64,000 bases of DNA from an uncultured Rhodospirillaceae bacterium (GTDB lineage Bacteria; Pseudomonadota; Alphaproteobacteria; Azospirillales; Azospirillaceae): assembly GCA_937927415.1 (NCBI GenBank), contig CALBDS010000059.1:62001-126000 (forward strand), given 5' to 3'. The notes below the pieces were generated by a model. It worked only from the letters and a program-made list of their open reading frames with translations. It was not told the origin of the DNA and did not search any database. Shown piece after piece: positions 52,158-60,202 of the stretch (its first letter is position 1; each line of letters begins with the position of its first letter). Made by a program: the position numbers and the translations under genes.

Positions 52158-53224
52158 GCACCCATCCCCCCGCCGACCGCACCGTGTTCATCGACGGCCG
52201 CCCCATCGGCCCCGGCCACCCGCCCTATCTGATCGCCGAGCTGTCGGGCAACCACAAGGGCGACCTGTCCCGTGCCCTGGCGCTGGTGGACGCGGCCAAG
52301 GACGCCGGGGCCGACGCGGTGAAGCTGCAGACCTACACCGCCGACACCATCACCATCGACCATGACGGCCCCGGCTTCCGGCTTCAGGGGGGCTTGTGGG
52401 AGGGGTACACGCTGCACCGCCTGTATCAGGAGGCTCATACCCCCTGGGACTGGCACGCGCCGCTGTTCGCGCGGGCGCGGGCGCTGGGGCTGACCATCTT
52501 TTCCTCCCCCTTCGACGCCACGGCGGTGGGGTTGCTGGAGGATCTGGGGGCGCCGGCCTTCAAGATCGCCTCGTTCGAGATCATCGACGTGCCCCTGATC
52601 CGCCGGGCGGCGCGTTCGGGAAAACCGCTCGTCATCTCCACCGGCCTCGCCACCCTGGGGGAAATCGACGAGGCGGTGGCGGCGGCAGCCCCGGCCCCGG
52701 TGGTGCTGCTCCATTGCGTCAGCGGCTACCCCACCCCGGCGGCGGACTGCAACCTCGCCACCATCCCCCACATGGCCGCGGGGTTCGGCGTGCCGGTCGG
52801 CCTGTCGGACCACACCCACGGCATCGCGGTGCCGGTGGCGGCGGCAGCACTGGGGGCCTGCGTCATCGAAAAGCACTTCACCCTGTCGCGGGCCGACGGC
52901 GGGGTGGATGCCGATTTCTCCCTGGAACCGGCGGAGTTCAAGGCGATGGCCGAGGCGGTGCGCACCGCCTGGATCGCCGTGGGCCGGGTGGATTATGGGG
53001 TGAAACCCAGCGAGGCGGGCGGGCGCGATTACCGCCGCAGCCTCTACGTCACCGCCGACGTGCCGGCGGGCGGGGTGCTCGGCCCCGACAACGTGCGCTC
53101 CATCCGTCCTGGCTTCGGTCTGGCGCCGCGCTACCTGCCCGACGTGCTGGGCCGCCGTGCCGCCCGCGCCCTGACGCGGGGGGAACCGCTGGCCTGGGAC
53201 ATGCTGGCCGCCCGCCCGGACTAA
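52154..53224 (+). CDS. pseI: pseudaminic acid synthase (NeuB family)
   Basis: A 356-residue nonulosonic acid synthase. It has IAELSGNHKGDL, DAVKLQTYTADT, the EAHTPWDWH segment, FSSPFDATAV, FKIASFEI, GLSDHTHGIA and IEKHFTLSRADGGVD, plus a C-terminal SAF (antifreeze-like) domain with RRSLYVTADV and VRSIRPGFGL. The EAHTPW and SRADGGVDADFSLEP patterns favour PseI over NeuB. It condenses a 2,4-diacetamido-trideoxy-altrose with phosphoenolpyruvate to give pseudaminic acid. The other pse genes (pseB, C, F, G, H) are not in the window. Confidence 0.92.
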   Translation: MSTHPPADRTVFIDGRPIGPGHPPYLIAELSGNHKGDLSRALALVDAAKDAGADAVKLQTYTADTITIDHDGPGFRLQGGLWEGYTLHRLYQEAHTPWDWHAPLFARARALGLTIFSSPFDATAVGLLEDLGAPAFKIASFEIIDVPLIRRAARSGKPLVISTGLATLGEIDEAVAAAAPAPVVLLHCVSGYPTPAADCNLATIPHMAAGFGVPVGLSDHTHGIAVPVAAAALGACVIEKHFTLSRADGGVDADFSLEPAEFKAMAEAVRTAWIAVGRVDYGVKPSEAGGRDYRRSLYVTADVPAGGVLGPDNVRSIRPGFGLAPRYLPDVLGRRAARALTRGEPLAWDMLAARPD

Positions 53225-53257
53225 CAAGCCAGGAATAAAAAGAAGGAGGATCACCGG

Positions 53258-54001
53258 ATGCCGCTCGCCAAACGCATCGTCTGTGTGTCGCAGGCGCGCA
53301 TGACCTCCACCCGCCTGCCGGGCAAGGTGCTGATGACCGCGGCGGGCAAGCCGCTGATCCGCCACCATCTGGAACGGCTGATGCGGTCCCGGCGGATCGA
53401 CGGGCTGGTGCTCGCCACCACCGTCAACGCCACCGACGACCCGCTGGCCGACGCCGCCGTGCAACTGGGCGTGCCGGTGTTCCGTGGCGACGAGCACGAC
53501 GTGCTGGGCCGCTTTGCCGGGGCCGCCGCCGCGGCGCGGGCCGACATCGTGGTGCGGGTCACCGGCGACTGCCCGCTGATCGATCCCGCACTGGTGGACC
53601 AACTGATCGGCTGCTTCGTGCAGGGCGATCCGCTGGATTACCTGTCCATCGACCCCACCCGCTATCCCCGCGGGCTGGATGCCGAGATCTTCACCCGTGC
53701 CGCCCTGGACTCCGCCGACGCCGAGGCCACCGACCCGGCGGAGCGGGAACACGTCACCCCCTTCATCTACCGCCGCCCCGACCGTTTCCGGCTGGGCACG
53801 CCGCTGGCCCCGCCGCGGCCGGTGCCGCCGTACCGCTGGTGCGTGGACGAGTTGTCGGATCTGGAACTGGTGTCGCGCATCCTGACGGCGCTGGGGCCGC
53901 GGGCGGCTGACGCCGGCTGGCAGGATGTTTGCAAAGTGTTGGAACTCAATCCCGGCTGGGCGCTGATTAACCGTGACATTCAGCAACGTCTGGTGCATTG
54001 A
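53258..54001 (+). CDS. SpsF-like cytidylyltransferase family protein
   Basis: A 247-residue nucleotidyltransferase-fold protein of the SpsF/COG1861 group, related to CMP-KDO synthetase. It begins CVSQARMTSTRLPGKVLM and has VRVTGDCPLIDP and PFIYRRPDRF. A strong AAGGAGG site lies 8 bp before the ATG. Next to pseI, it is a good candidate for activating pseudaminic acid or a related sugar to its CMP form, but PseF proper is a different subfamily, so this is an inference. Confidence 0.87.
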   Translation: MPLAKRIVCVSQARMTSTRLPGKVLMTAAGKPLIRHHLERLMRSRRIDGLVLATTVNATDDPLADAAVQLGVPVFRGDEHDVLGRFAGAAAAARADIVVRVTGDCPLIDPALVDQLIGCFVQGDPLDYLSIDPTRYPRGLDAEIFTRAALDSADAEATDPAEREHVTPFIYRRPDRFRLGTPLAPPRPVPPYRWCVDELSDLELVSRILTALGPRAADAGWQDVCKVLELNPGWALINRDIQQRLVH

Positions 54002-54040
54002 CCCGGCCTGGATCACGCTTGCTTTGCGGAGGGTACGCCC

Positions 54041-54274
54041 ATGAACACCACCGATTTCCTGCTGGCCCTGGACGAGATGCTGGAACTCGACCCCGGCACC
54101 CTGACCGGCGGCGAGGCGCTGGAGGATCTGGAGAACTGGGACTCCCTGGCCGTCATCAGCTTCATCGCCCTGGTCGATGAAAAGCTGGGGCTGGTGGTGG
54201 AAGGGGAAAAGCTGGTGAAGGCCAAGACGGTGGCCGACCTGCTGTCCCTGGCCGGCGTCGCGGTTCCCGCCTGA
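54041..54274 (+). CDS. acyl carrier protein 1
   Basis: A 77-residue acidic acyl carrier protein. The phosphopantetheine serine is Ser35 in ENWDSLAVIS. The surrounding four-helix pattern is normal. It differs from the housekeeping ACP (DSLD motif), so it is a specialised carrier. A GGAGGG site lies 7 bp before the ATG. It begins a run of acyl-handling genes. Confidence 0.9.
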   Translation: MNTTDFLLALDEMLELDPGTLTGGEALEDLENWDSLAVISFIALVDEKLGLVVEGEKLVKAKTVADLLSLAGVAVPA

Positions 54275-54285
54275 CGGTGCCGCCG

Positions 54286-54540
54286 ATGGACACAGCCGCC
54301 GTGCGGGCGATGATCGCCGAGGAACTGGCGCGCATCGCCGCCGACAAGGGCGAAACCCTGCCCCCCCTGGACCCCGGAACGGTGTTCCTGGGGGGCGGGC
54401 TGCCCATCGATTCCCTGGACCTTGCCACGCTGCTGGTGGTGCTGGAACAGCGCACGGGCTTCGACCCCTTCCGCGCCGGCTTCCGCCAGTTCACCACGGT
54501 GGAGGAACTGGCGACCCTCTACGCCGCAGCGGCGGCATGA
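54286..54540 (+). CDS. acyl carrier protein-like protein 2
   Basis: An 84-residue second carrier. Ser43 lies in LPIDSLDLATLL, a good phosphopantetheine site. The N-terminal helix is longer than in protein 1, and residues 22-40 (GETLPPLDPG, FLGGG) resemble carriers that partner AMP-ligases. The ATG at 54286 has a weak leader; a GTG at 54277 is possible. Its stop overlaps the ligase start as ATGA. Confidence 0.85.
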   Translation: MDTAAVRAMIAEELARIAADKGETLPPLDPGTVFLGGGLPIDSLDLATLLVVLEQRTGFDPFRAGFRQFTTVEELATLYAAAAA

Positions 54541-55733
54541 CCGCCCCGCCCTGGATCGACACCCGCTTTCGTCTGACCGAATACGGTGAAACCCTGGGCT
54601 GGCCGTCGCTGGCCCTGCGGGCCGGGGCGCTGGAGCAGGCGTTCCGCGCCGGCCACGGGCGGGCGGTGATCGACGGCAACCGGGTGGCGACGGTGATCGC
54701 CGCCCTGGTGGCCGCCGAACGGGCCGGGGTGGAACTGGCGCTGCGCCGTCCGGGGGCGGAGGTGCCCGACGGCTTCCCGGCGGCGGACGGTTTTTCGGTG
54801 CTGCTGCCCACCAGTGGGACCACCGGCACGCCCAAGCTGATCCGCCATGGGCTGGACCGGCTGCGCGGGCGGCTGCGCGGCACCGGCGACCACGGCGCCC
54901 GCTGGCTTCTCACCTATGAACCGGCGTCCTTCGCCGGGCTGCAGGTGATCCTGACCGCGCTGGCCGCCGGGGCGGAACTGGTCGCCGCTCCGGGGGAGGG
55001 GGCGGCCGGGCTGGCCCGTGCGGCGGTGGCGGCGGGCGTGACCCGCATCAGCGGCACCCCGTCGTTCTGGCGCGCCTTCCTGATGGCGGTGGGGGACCGG
55101 CGCCCGCCGCTGGCGTCCATCACGCTGGGCGGGGAGGCGGCGGACCAGCCGTTGCTGGACCGGCTGGCGGCGGCGTTTCCCGGCGTGCCCCTGCGCCACG
55201 TCTACGCCTCCACCGAGGCCGGCAGCCTGTTCGCCGTCGCCGACGGGCGGGCCGGGTTTCCCGCCGCGTGGCTGGATGACGGCATCGACGGGGTGCGGCT
55301 GCGCATTGCCGACGGGATTTTGCAGGTGAACAGCCCGCGGGCCATGCTGGGGGGCGTGGCGGGCAAGGGCGGCTGGCTTGACACCGGCGACCGGGTGGTC
55401 GTGTCCGGGGACCGGGTGCTGTTCGTCGGCCGGGCGGACGGGCGGGTGAACGTGGGCGGCGTCAAGGTGTCGGCGGAGGAGGCGGAGGCGCTGATCCTTG
55501 CCTGTCCGCTGGTGGCCGACGCGCTGGTGGCGGCGGTGCCCAATCCCATCACCGGCCATATCCTGACCGCCGCGGTGGTGCCGGCGGCGGGGGCCGATCC
55601 GGGGCTGGTGCGGGCGGGGGTGCGCGATGCGGTGGCGGGGCTGGTGCCGGCGGCCCGCCCGCGGGTGGTGACGCTGGTGGAGTCCATCCCCCTGGACAGC
55701 ACCGGCAAGAAACGGCGGAGGGTGGAGCCGTGA
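54537..55733 (+). CDS. AMP-dependent acyl ligase (ANL superfamily)
   Basis: A 398-residue adenylate-forming enzyme, shorter than usual (about 500) because the N-terminal subdomain is reduced. The P-loop is PTSGTTGTPKLIRHG, the A5 region YASTEAGS, A7 LDTGDRV and A10 near DSTGKKRRR with the catalytic Lys. It probably loads a fatty or hydroxy acid onto one of the two preceding carriers. Both ends overlap neighbours by 4 bp (ATGA, GTGA), indicating tight coupling. Confidence 0.88.
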   Translation: MTAPPWIDTRFRLTEYGETLGWPSLALRAGALEQAFRAGHGRAVIDGNRVATVIAALVAAERAGVELALRRPGAEVPDGFPAADGFSVLLPTSGTTGTPKLIRHGLDRLRGRLRGTGDHGARWLLTYEPASFAGLQVILTALAAGAELVAAPGEGAAGLARAAVAAGVTRISGTPSFWRAFLMAVGDRRPPLASITLGGEAADQPLLDRLAAAFPGVPLRHVYASTEAGSLFAVADGRAGFPAAWLDDGIDGVRLRIADGILQVNSPRAMLGGVAGKGGWLDTGDRVVVSGDRVLFVGRADGRVNVGGVKVSAEEAEALILACPLVADALVAAVPNPITGHILTAAVVPAAGADPGLVRAGVRDAVAGLVPAARPRVVTLVESIPLDSTGKKRRRVEP

Positions 55734-56461
55734 GCGCGAAACGCCATGTGATCGTGACCGGCGGCAGCCGCGGGCTGGGGCTGGGGCTGGTGGAATCGCT
55801 GCTGGCCGAGGGCTACCGCGTGTCCACCTGTTCGCGCGGGCCGGCGCCGGCCCTGGAACGGCTGGCAGGGCCGGATCTGTTCTGGCAGGCGGCGCGGGTG
55901 GGGGACGGTCCGTCCGTGCGTGCCTTTCTGGACGCCGCCATCGCCTGGGCCGGGGAATCGCCGCTGTGGGGGCTGGTCAACAACGCCGGCATCGCGCGCG
56001 AAGGCGTGCTCGCCACCTTCCCCGAGGTGGATGTGGACGCGGTGATCCAGGTCAACCTGACCGGCGCCATCCAGGCATCCCGCGCCTTTCTGCGCGCCAA
56101 GCTGGTCAAACGGGGGCCGGGGCGGATCGTCAACATCTCCTCCATCATCGGCCAGCGGGGCTATGTGGGGCTGGCGGCCTATTCGGCGTCCAAGGCCGGG
56201 CTGGACGGCCTGACCCGGTCGCTGGCGCGTGAGGTGGGGCGGCTGGGGGTGACGGTCAATTCCGTCGCACCGGGCTATCTGGAAACCGAGATGTCGGGTA
56301 CGCTCCAGCCCGGCCAGCGGGACCAGATCGTCCGCCGCACCCCGCTGGGGCGGCTGGGCCGGGTGGAGGATGTGGTGCCGGTCGTGCGCTTCCTGCTCGG
56401 CGACGGTGCCGCTTTCGTCACCGGCCAGACCATCACCGTGGACGGCGGCATAACCGGCTGA
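55730..56461 (+). CDS. 3-oxoacyl-ACP reductase-like SDR (FabG family)
   Basis: A 243-residue SDR with TGGSRGLGLGL, NNAGIA, the active-site AYSASKAGLDGL and FVTGQTITVDGG. It is close to FabG in length and motifs and should reduce a 3-oxoacyl-ACP to 3-hydroxyacyl-ACP with NADPH. It starts at a GTG that overlaps the ligase stop. Together with the next gene it gives the reduction and condensation steps of one elongation round. Confidence 0.9.
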   Translation: MSAKRHVIVTGGSRGLGLGLVESLLAEGYRVSTCSRGPAPALERLAGPDLFWQAARVGDGPSVRAFLDAAIAWAGESPLWGLVNNAGIAREGVLATFPEVDVDAVIQVNLTGAIQASRAFLRAKLVKRGPGRIVNISSIIGQRGYVGLAAYSASKAGLDGLTRSLAREVGRLGVTVNSVAPGYLETEMSGTLQPGQRDQIVRRTPLGRLGRVEDVVPVVRFLLGDGAAFVTGQTITVDGGITG

Positions 56462-56515
56462 ACCGGGCTGCCGATCGGGACGGGGCCAACCGGGGCGGGG
56501 CAGGGGAGAGGAATC

Positions 56516-57559
56516 ATGGTTGCCAGCGTGATCGACGGGGTGCGGGTGGCCGGGATCGTCTCCTGCCTGCCGGGGCGGCGGGAAACCCTGGACCATCTGG
56601 CCGCCCGCTTCGGGGAGGAAACGGCCCGGCGCATCGGCAAGGCCACCGGCATCACCGCCCGCCATCTGGCCGGGCCGGACGAATGCACCTCCGACCTTGC
56701 CGAACACGCCGCCCGCCACCTGCTGGACCGGCTGGGCTGGGCGGCGGACACGGTGGACCTGCTCATCCTGGTGACCCAGACCCCCGACCACCTGCTTCCC
56801 GCTTCGGGCCTGCTGCTGCACCGGCGACTGGGGCTGGCGACGTCGGCGGCGGTGTTCGACATGGGGCTGGGCTGCTCCGGCTATGTCTATGGGCTGTGGA
56901 CGGCGGCGGCCCTGCTGAAGGCGGCGGGCGGGCGGCGGGCGCTGCTGCTGGCCGGCGACACCACGTCGCGCGTGCTCGATCCCGATGACCGGGCGGTGGC
57001 GCCGCTGTTCGGCGATGCCGCCGCCGCCACCGCCCTGGAGGCCGACCCCGACGCCCCGCCCATGGCCTTCACGCTTGGCAGCGATGGGGCGGGGGCGCCC
57101 TATCTGACCGTGCCCGGCGGGGGTATGCGCGCCCCCGATGATCCCAAGCACCTGTTCATGGACGGGACGCAGGTGTTCGCCTTCACCCTGCGCGAGGTGC
57201 CGGGCAGCCTGAAATCGGTGCTGGATCTGGCCGGCTGGTCCATGGCCGACGTGGGGCGGGTGGTGCTGCATCAGGCCAACGCCCAGATGATCCGCCATCT
57301 GGGGCAGAAGATCGGCGCCAGCCCCGACCAGACGGTGGTGGCGCTGGACAACCACGGCAACACCAGTTCCGCATCTATCCCGCTGGCCATCACCGACGCG
57401 CTGGCCGGGCCGCTGACGTCGGGACCGCTGCGGCTGCTGCTGTCCGGCTTCGGTGTGGGGTGGTCGTGGGGCAGTGCGGCGGTGACCGTCGGGCCGCTGG
57501 CGGTGTGCGCCACGATGTCTCTCGACAGCAGCACCGCATCGGCAGAAACTGCCGGCTGA
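56516..57559 (+). CDS. 3-oxoacyl-ACP synthase III-like condensing enzyme (FabH family)
   Basis: A 347-residue KAS III-type enzyme with an intact triad: Cys120 (GLGCSGYVYG), His251 (LHQANAQM) and Asn281 (HGNTSSAS). It would condense a short acyl-CoA with malonyl-ACP to make a 3-oxoacyl-ACP. It follows the SDR by 54 bp with an AGAGGA site. Similar fabH/fabG/ACP sets occur in the Pseudomonas aeruginosa a-type flagellin glycosylation island. The last 20 bp contain the first of five palindromic sites of the flagellin promoter region. Confidence 0.92.
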   Translation: MVASVIDGVRVAGIVSCLPGRRETLDHLAARFGEETARRIGKATGITARHLAGPDECTSDLAEHAARHLLDRLGWAADTVDLLILVTQTPDHLLPASGLLLHRRLGLATSAAVFDMGLGCSGYVYGLWTAAALLKAAGGRRALLLAGDTTSRVLDPDDRAVAPLFGDAAAATALEADPDAPPMAFTLGSDGAGAPYLTVPGGGMRAPDDPKHLFMDGTQVFAFTLREVPGSLKSVLDLAGWSMADVGRVVLHQANAQMIRHLGQKIGASPDQTVVALDNHGNTSSASIPLAITDALAGPLTSGPLRLLLSGFGVGWSWGSAAVTVGPLAVCATMSLDSSTASAETAG

Positions 57560-57671
57560 GCGCGGCAGTTTCTGCCAGCCCGGCAGTTTTTGCCCACCCC
57601 GCCCCGGCAAAATTTGCCGACCCCTCTTTGCCCAGTGCAGGAGTTACCCCGTTCGGTCGGCAGTTTTTGAC
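57540..57671. promoter_or_regulatory. array of five GGCAR-N3-YTGCC enhancer-like sites
   Basis: Five 13-bp dyads lie in 132 bp: 57541-57553 GGCAGAAACTGCC, 57564-57576 GGCAGTTTCTGCC, 57582-57594 GGCAGTTTTTGCC, 57606-57618 GGCAAAATTTGCC and a degenerate 57659-57671 GGCAGTTTTTGAC. The first four are centred 18-24 bp apart, about two helical turns. They sit 55-145 bp upstream of a sigma-54 promoter, the usual place for an enhancer-binding protein. In Caulobacter FlbD binds ftr sites at such promoters; I infer an FlbD-like activator. Confidence 0.7.
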
Positions 57672-57687
57672 TGGTACGGTTTTTGCC
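57672..57687 (+). promoter_or_regulatory. sigma-54 (RpoN) promoter of the flagellin gene
   Basis: TGGTACGGTTTTTGCC matches the -24/-12 consensus TGGCACG-N4-TTGC, with GG and GC exactly 10 bp apart; only the fourth base differs from TGGCACG. Transcription should start near 57698, leaving a leader of about 70 bases before the flagellin ATG at 57771. Confidence 0.8.
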
Positions 57688-57770
57688 TACTCTGTCTTCC
57701 GGGGAATTAGTCCCCAGCCGGTGCTGATAGCGGCATGTCGGCTTACAATGCTCCAAAGGGAGAGACTACC

Positions 57771-59642
57771 ATGGCAAGCAATTCCGTCAGCCTCACGTCC
57801 TCGATGCGGACGAACCTGCTTCAGCTGCAATCCGTGAATTCGCAGATTGAAAAGAAGCAGAACATTCTTTCCACCGGCAACAAGGTCAATTCCGCCCTCG
57901 ACGGTCCGACGGCCTTCTTCTCGGCCAAGGGGTTGAGCCAGCGCGCCGGTGACCTGACCTCGCTGAAGGACAGCATGGGCCAGGCGGTCAGCACCATCAA
58001 GGCGGCTGACAAGGGCATCACGGCCATCAACGACATGCTGGATCAGGCCCGTGGTCTGACGACGGCTGCCTACGCCGCTCTGGGCACCGACTCCTCGTCG
58101 GTTTCCACCCGTGCGTCGCTTGCCAAGCAGTTCAACTCCCTGAAGGAACAGATCGACAAGCTGGCCGGCGACAGCGGCTACGCCGGTAAGAACCTGCTGG
58201 CCGGCGACGGCATGTCGCTGGACAGCACCAGCGCGTCGCGCGCCACCACCAACTCGATCATCGGTGTCGATAACGCCCGCGTCACCAACGTGACGGCGAC
58301 CGACACCTATGCGGTGCGTGTGAAGGGCACCGGCGCCATCACCGGCGCGTCGGGCGACATCAACTCCGCCGAACTGGCCCATGGTCTGACCAACCTGAAC
58401 GTCACCGGGACCATGGACACCCAGAAGGGCAATTTCAGCGACGTGTCGATCGAGGTGCGCGGCGCCACCGGCCGCGAACGCACCTTCATCGTGTCGGACG
58501 GCAACGAAGCCCGCACCATCTCCTACTTCGACAACAGCCAGACCGCACTGGCCACCACCACCACGGCGGCCAAGACCGGCGTGGCCCAGGTGACCAACAT
58601 CTCGGTCGGCGGCACCATCGAAGAGGGCGACACCTTCTCGATCACGCTGGAAGGCCAGACCTTCAAATATTCGGCCACGGCCGAAGACGTGGCGCTGGGC
58701 CAGGACGGCCGCAAGAACGTCGCCACCAAGCTGATGCAGTCGATCAGCGCCGCCCTGGCCGGGTCGGGCCGTCTGGTGTCCAACAGCATGGACGTGGCCA
58801 GCGTGTCCGTCGATGCCAACGGCGTCATCCAGCTGACCGGCAAGACCGACGCCCTGGTCATCCGCGACATGGCGGTCAGCGCCAAGGCCGAGAACGCGGC
58901 GACCAAGCACATCTCCGAAAGCTTCGCGTCGGGCACGGTGGTGTCGTTCACCGTTGACCGCAATCTGCTGGAACAGGCCTCCAACTCCGGCAACGGCACC
59001 TCCACCATCGAAAAGAAGGTGGATCTGCAGGTGACGGCAACCAACCTTGCCGGCAACACCATCACCCGTGACGGCATGGCCGCCCGCGGTGAAGGCAAGC
59101 TGGCCAGCGGTGAAAACTCCTTCGCGTTCGACACCGGCACGGTCCGTATGGACCTGGACGAAAAGACGCTGAAGCAGGCCGCCGACGCCAGCCAGGCGTC
59201 CAATCTGGTGACGGTGCAGGTGACCGACGCCAACACCAAGAACGACCTGAGCGTCCAGCTCAACGAGACGAACACCAATTCGATTGCGGTGCAGAGCAAG
59301 AATTTGTCCACCAGCGGCCAGGGGCTGCAGATGGACTACGCTCAGAACAGCTGGACCGACCGCTCCGACATCGACAAGGCGGTGGCCGGTCTGGACCACG
59401 CCAAAGACTACGTGCGTTCCGCCTCGCAGAGCCTGTCCACCAACCTCAGCATCATCACAACACGCGAAAACTTCACCAAGGAGTTCAGCGATGTGCTGAC
59501 GGAAGGCGCCAACAAGCTGACCCTGGCCGATCAGAACGAGGAAGGTGCGAGCCTGCTCATGCTGCAGACCCGTCAGCAGTTGGGCACCATCGCGCTCAGC
59601 CTCGCCAACCAGTCGCAGCAGTCGATCCTGCGTCTGTTCTAA
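57771..59642 (+). CDS. flagellin (polar-flagellum type)
   Basis: A 623-residue flagellin. The N-terminal D0/D1 helices (SVNSQIEKKQNILSTGNKVN) and the C-terminal helix (LMLQTRQQLGTIALSLANQS, ending ILRLF) are conserved; the central 350 residues are variable and rich in Thr, Ser and Asn, the type of surface that carries O-glycans. The length matches Azospirillum Fla1, a glycoprotein. The ATG at 57771 is preceded by AAAGGGAG at 7 bp; the longer frame from 57735 lacks this. It is driven by the sigma-54 promoter at 57672 and lies between the glycan genes and flbT. It is secreted by the flagellar type III system, without a signal peptide. Confidence 0.93.
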   Translation: MASNSVSLTSSMRTNLLQLQSVNSQIEKKQNILSTGNKVNSALDGPTAFFSAKGLSQRAGDLTSLKDSMGQAVSTIKAADKGITAINDMLDQARGLTTAAYAALGTDSSSVSTRASLAKQFNSLKEQIDKLAGDSGYAGKNLLAGDGMSLDSTSASRATTNSIIGVDNARVTNVTATDTYAVRVKGTGAITGASGDINSAELAHGLTNLNVTGTMDTQKGNFSDVSIEVRGATGRERTFIVSDGNEARTISYFDNSQTALATTTTAAKTGVAQVTNISVGGTIEEGDTFSITLEGQTFKYSATAEDVALGQDGRKNVATKLMQSISAALAGSGRLVSNSMDVASVSVDANGVIQLTGKTDALVIRDMAVSAKAENAATKHISESFASGTVVSFTVDRNLLEQASNSGNGTSTIEKKVDLQVTATNLAGNTITRDGMAARGEGKLASGENSFAFDTGTVRMDLDEKTLKQAADASQASNLVTVQVTDANTKNDLSVQLNETNTNSIAVQSKNLSTSGQGLQMDYAQNSWTDRSDIDKAVAGLDHAKDYVRSASQSLSTNLSIITTRENFTKEFSDVLTEGANKLTLADQNEEGASLLMLQTRQQLGTIALSLANQSQQSILRLF

Positions 59643-59675
59643 TCCGGCCAATTCGGATAGGATCAATCGGGCGGC

Positions 59676-59705
59676 AACGGGCGGCGGTGTCAACCGCCGC
59701 CCGTT
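59676..59705 (+). terminator. flagellin transcription terminator
   Basis: A perfect 13-bp stem (AACGGGCGGCGGT / ACCGCCGCCCGTT) with a GTCA tetraloop begins 33 bp after the flagellin stop. No long T-run follows, so termination may be partial, letting some transcription reach flbT. Confidence 0.7.
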
Positions 59706-59771
59706 ATCCGTCGGCTCCGGGCGTTCTTGCACGCCTTGCCGTCTGCTCCTGCCCGTTATGGATCTTTTCCC

Positions 59772-60200
59772 ATGCCCCTCAAGTTCGTTCTGCGTCCCAA
59801 CGAAAAGGTCATCATCAACGGCGCCGTTATCGGGGCCGGGGATCGTCCGGGATCGTTCTACCTCTACAACACCGCCAATTTCCTGCGCGGGCGTGAGGTC
59901 CTGAAGGAAGAGCAGATCGACACCATCGAAAAGAAGCTCTATTTCGTTATTCAGCTTGTTTATATCTTTCCTGAAGACGCTCATCTGAATCTGGCCCGCT
60001 TCGGGACCATTTGGGAAGAAACCCGCGCCGCACGCCCCGATGCCGCCGCCGACCTCGACGAGATCGCCCGGCTGGTGGAGGCGCGCAACTATTACCGCGC
60101 CTTGAAAATATGCCGGAAGCTGTTTCCCTCTTCTGGTCCGAACGACGGCGGCGGGACTGATCCGAACGGGGGGGATGATGCCCCCGGCTTCCACCCGTGA
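59772..60200 (+). CDS. flbT: flagellar biosynthesis repressor FlbT
   Basis: A 142-residue FlbT family protein, normal length for alphaproteobacteria. It shows MPLKFVLRPNEKVIINGAVI, FLRGREVLKEEQID and YFVIQLVYIFPEDAH. FlbT controls flagellin mRNA stability or translation by binding its 5' leader. The partner FlaF is not encoded here. It starts 129 bp after flagellin, and the third TPR-glycosyltransferase ATG follows its stop by 2 bp. Confidence 0.93.
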   Translation: MPLKFVLRPNEKVIINGAVIGAGDRPGSFYLYNTANFLRGREVLKEEQIDTIEKKLYFVIQLVYIFPEDAHLNLARFGTIWEETRAARPDAAADLDEIARLVEARNYYRALKICRKLFPSSGPNDGGGTDPNGGDDAPGFHP

Positions 60201-60202
60201 CC

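Noticed and set aside
57582..57594. GGCAGTTTTTGCC as another sigma-54 promoter
   Set aside because: GG and GC are only 8 bp apart, not the required 10; it is better read as one of the repeated dyads.
57687..60194. Open frame of 835 codons on the minus strand opposite flagellin
   Set aside because: Flagellin and FlbT on the plus strand are certain. The antisense product is a Gly/Val/Gln/His-rich shadow.
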